A stretch of 64,000 nucleotides of DNA, taken from Cacajao melanocephalus. Taxonomy: Eukaryota; Chordata; Mammalia; Primates; Pitheciidae. The stretch covers positions 1 to 64,000 of the forward strand of contig CAUYLG010004905.1 of the NCBI GenBank assembly GCA_963573385.1. The letters are read 5' to 3'. The position numbers were made by a program, and so were the translations under genes. This document shows positions 63,451 through 64,000 of the stretch, piece by piece (position 1 is the first letter of the stretch; every line of letters begins with the position of its first letter). The notes below the pieces were generated by a model. It was not told the DNA's origin and searched no databases. It saw nothing but the letters and a program-made list of their open reading frames with translations.

Positions 63451-64000
63451 TATAAAGATATAGACCAAAGAATGCATGATCTTTAGAAACTCTTTCCCAA
63501 AGACTCAGTATAACACTATCAGCCTTTTTTTAAAATGGTACATTTTATCTTGGGTACTTGAAATTGGTCATTCATCCCCATTCTGTTTATCTAATTGCAT
63601 TTAAAATGCTTTTCTAATTTTTGCTAATTAACAAAGGACTTTGAAATTCTTTGTTATAATATTTGTTTATTGCCCCATCAATTTACTGCTATGGGGATTA
63701 TCAAATTGTTACAACGGTATTGGGGTTGTGAACACACCAGGATGGGGAAGAAAGGGAAAGTGCAGTGTGGCCCCTAAAAAAAAATGCAAACACAAATTAA
63801 ACTTCTTTAATTTGTGTAGGGGGATAGACAAATAATGATTTGCAGCAACCAGGGATCTCAGATGGCTTTGTTCATATTTTAATAGTGTACTTCTCTTTGC
63901 AGTCTGAGTAATTAAGTCTTATGACATTCCAGAAGCCATAAATCCTGCTGAGATGTTTAAGCTTAGAACAACCTCTTGATGTACAATCAAAATAATAAAA
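63451..64000. other. Unassigned AT-rich DNA at window end
   Basis: An A-rich run lies near 63776-63785; no element or gene-like frame apart from a 64-codon chance frame. Confidence 0.6.

Overview
This window looks like ordinary primate, most likely human, nuclear DNA: AT-rich, CpG-poor and without a recognisable gene. The origin follows from the repeats. There are about fourteen Alu copies of J- and S-like appearance, several LINE-1 pieces of different ages, worn MIR and L2 fragments, MaLR (THE1/MLT1-type) and ERVL-type LTRs, MER5-type hAT fragments and two Tigger-type DNA transposons. No open reading frame resembles a host protein. The longer ones lie in Alus, microsatellites, a purine-rich tandem tract or decayed transposons. 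The window is therefore intergenic or deep intronic; sequence alone does not say which.

Layout. 1-10 kb: an Alu cut by the window edge, an L1M 3' end, MIR/L2 remnants, a second Alu, then a TA/CA/TG microsatellite of about 420 bp (9.64-10.06 kb). 10-14.1 kb: an unassigned LTR-like repeat, then a MIR carrying a short antisense L1 3' end and an L1 of about 2.2 kb whose 5' part is inverted, with reverse-transcriptase remnants. 14-28 kb: mostly unassigned AT-rich DNA with four Alus (one inside a MIR), a MaLR LTR, MIRs and an L2 3' end. 28.9-30.6 kb: an old antisense L1M with reverse-transcriptase remnants. 33.1-33.65 kb: a solo ERVL-type LTR with exact 5-bp target duplications. 34.2-34.7 kb: a MER5A-type element split by an Alu. 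36.8-37.7 kb: an antisense L1M 3' UTR carrying a 50-bp inverted duplication. 39.84-41.17 kb: a three-level nest, with an ERVL-type LTR holding a Tigger that holds an AluJ. 41.2-45.4 kb: L2, a THE1-type LTR, MIR, MER-type and MaLR fragments. 50.35-51.0 kb: an AluJ whose tail continues into about 370 bp of GGGGA-rich tandem repeat. 52-54.4 kb: two Alus in opposite orientation. 57.3-59.25 kb: a Tigger with a broken transposase gene, split by an Alu. 61.8-62.6 kb: two Alus in the same orientation, followed by an L2-like stretch.

No set of genes works together here. What the window records is insertion history: old MIR, L2, MER5 and L1M copies were interrupted by L1, LTR, Tigger and finally Alu insertions. 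Target-site duplications and split host elements give the order in several places. I found no convincing new biological system. The points most worth a second look are structural: the inverted L1, the nested LTR/Tigger/Alu, the inverted duplication in the L1M 3' UTR, the cruciform-prone microsatellite and the polypurine tract. Family names come from recognised consensus features, not a database search; subfamily names are tentative.
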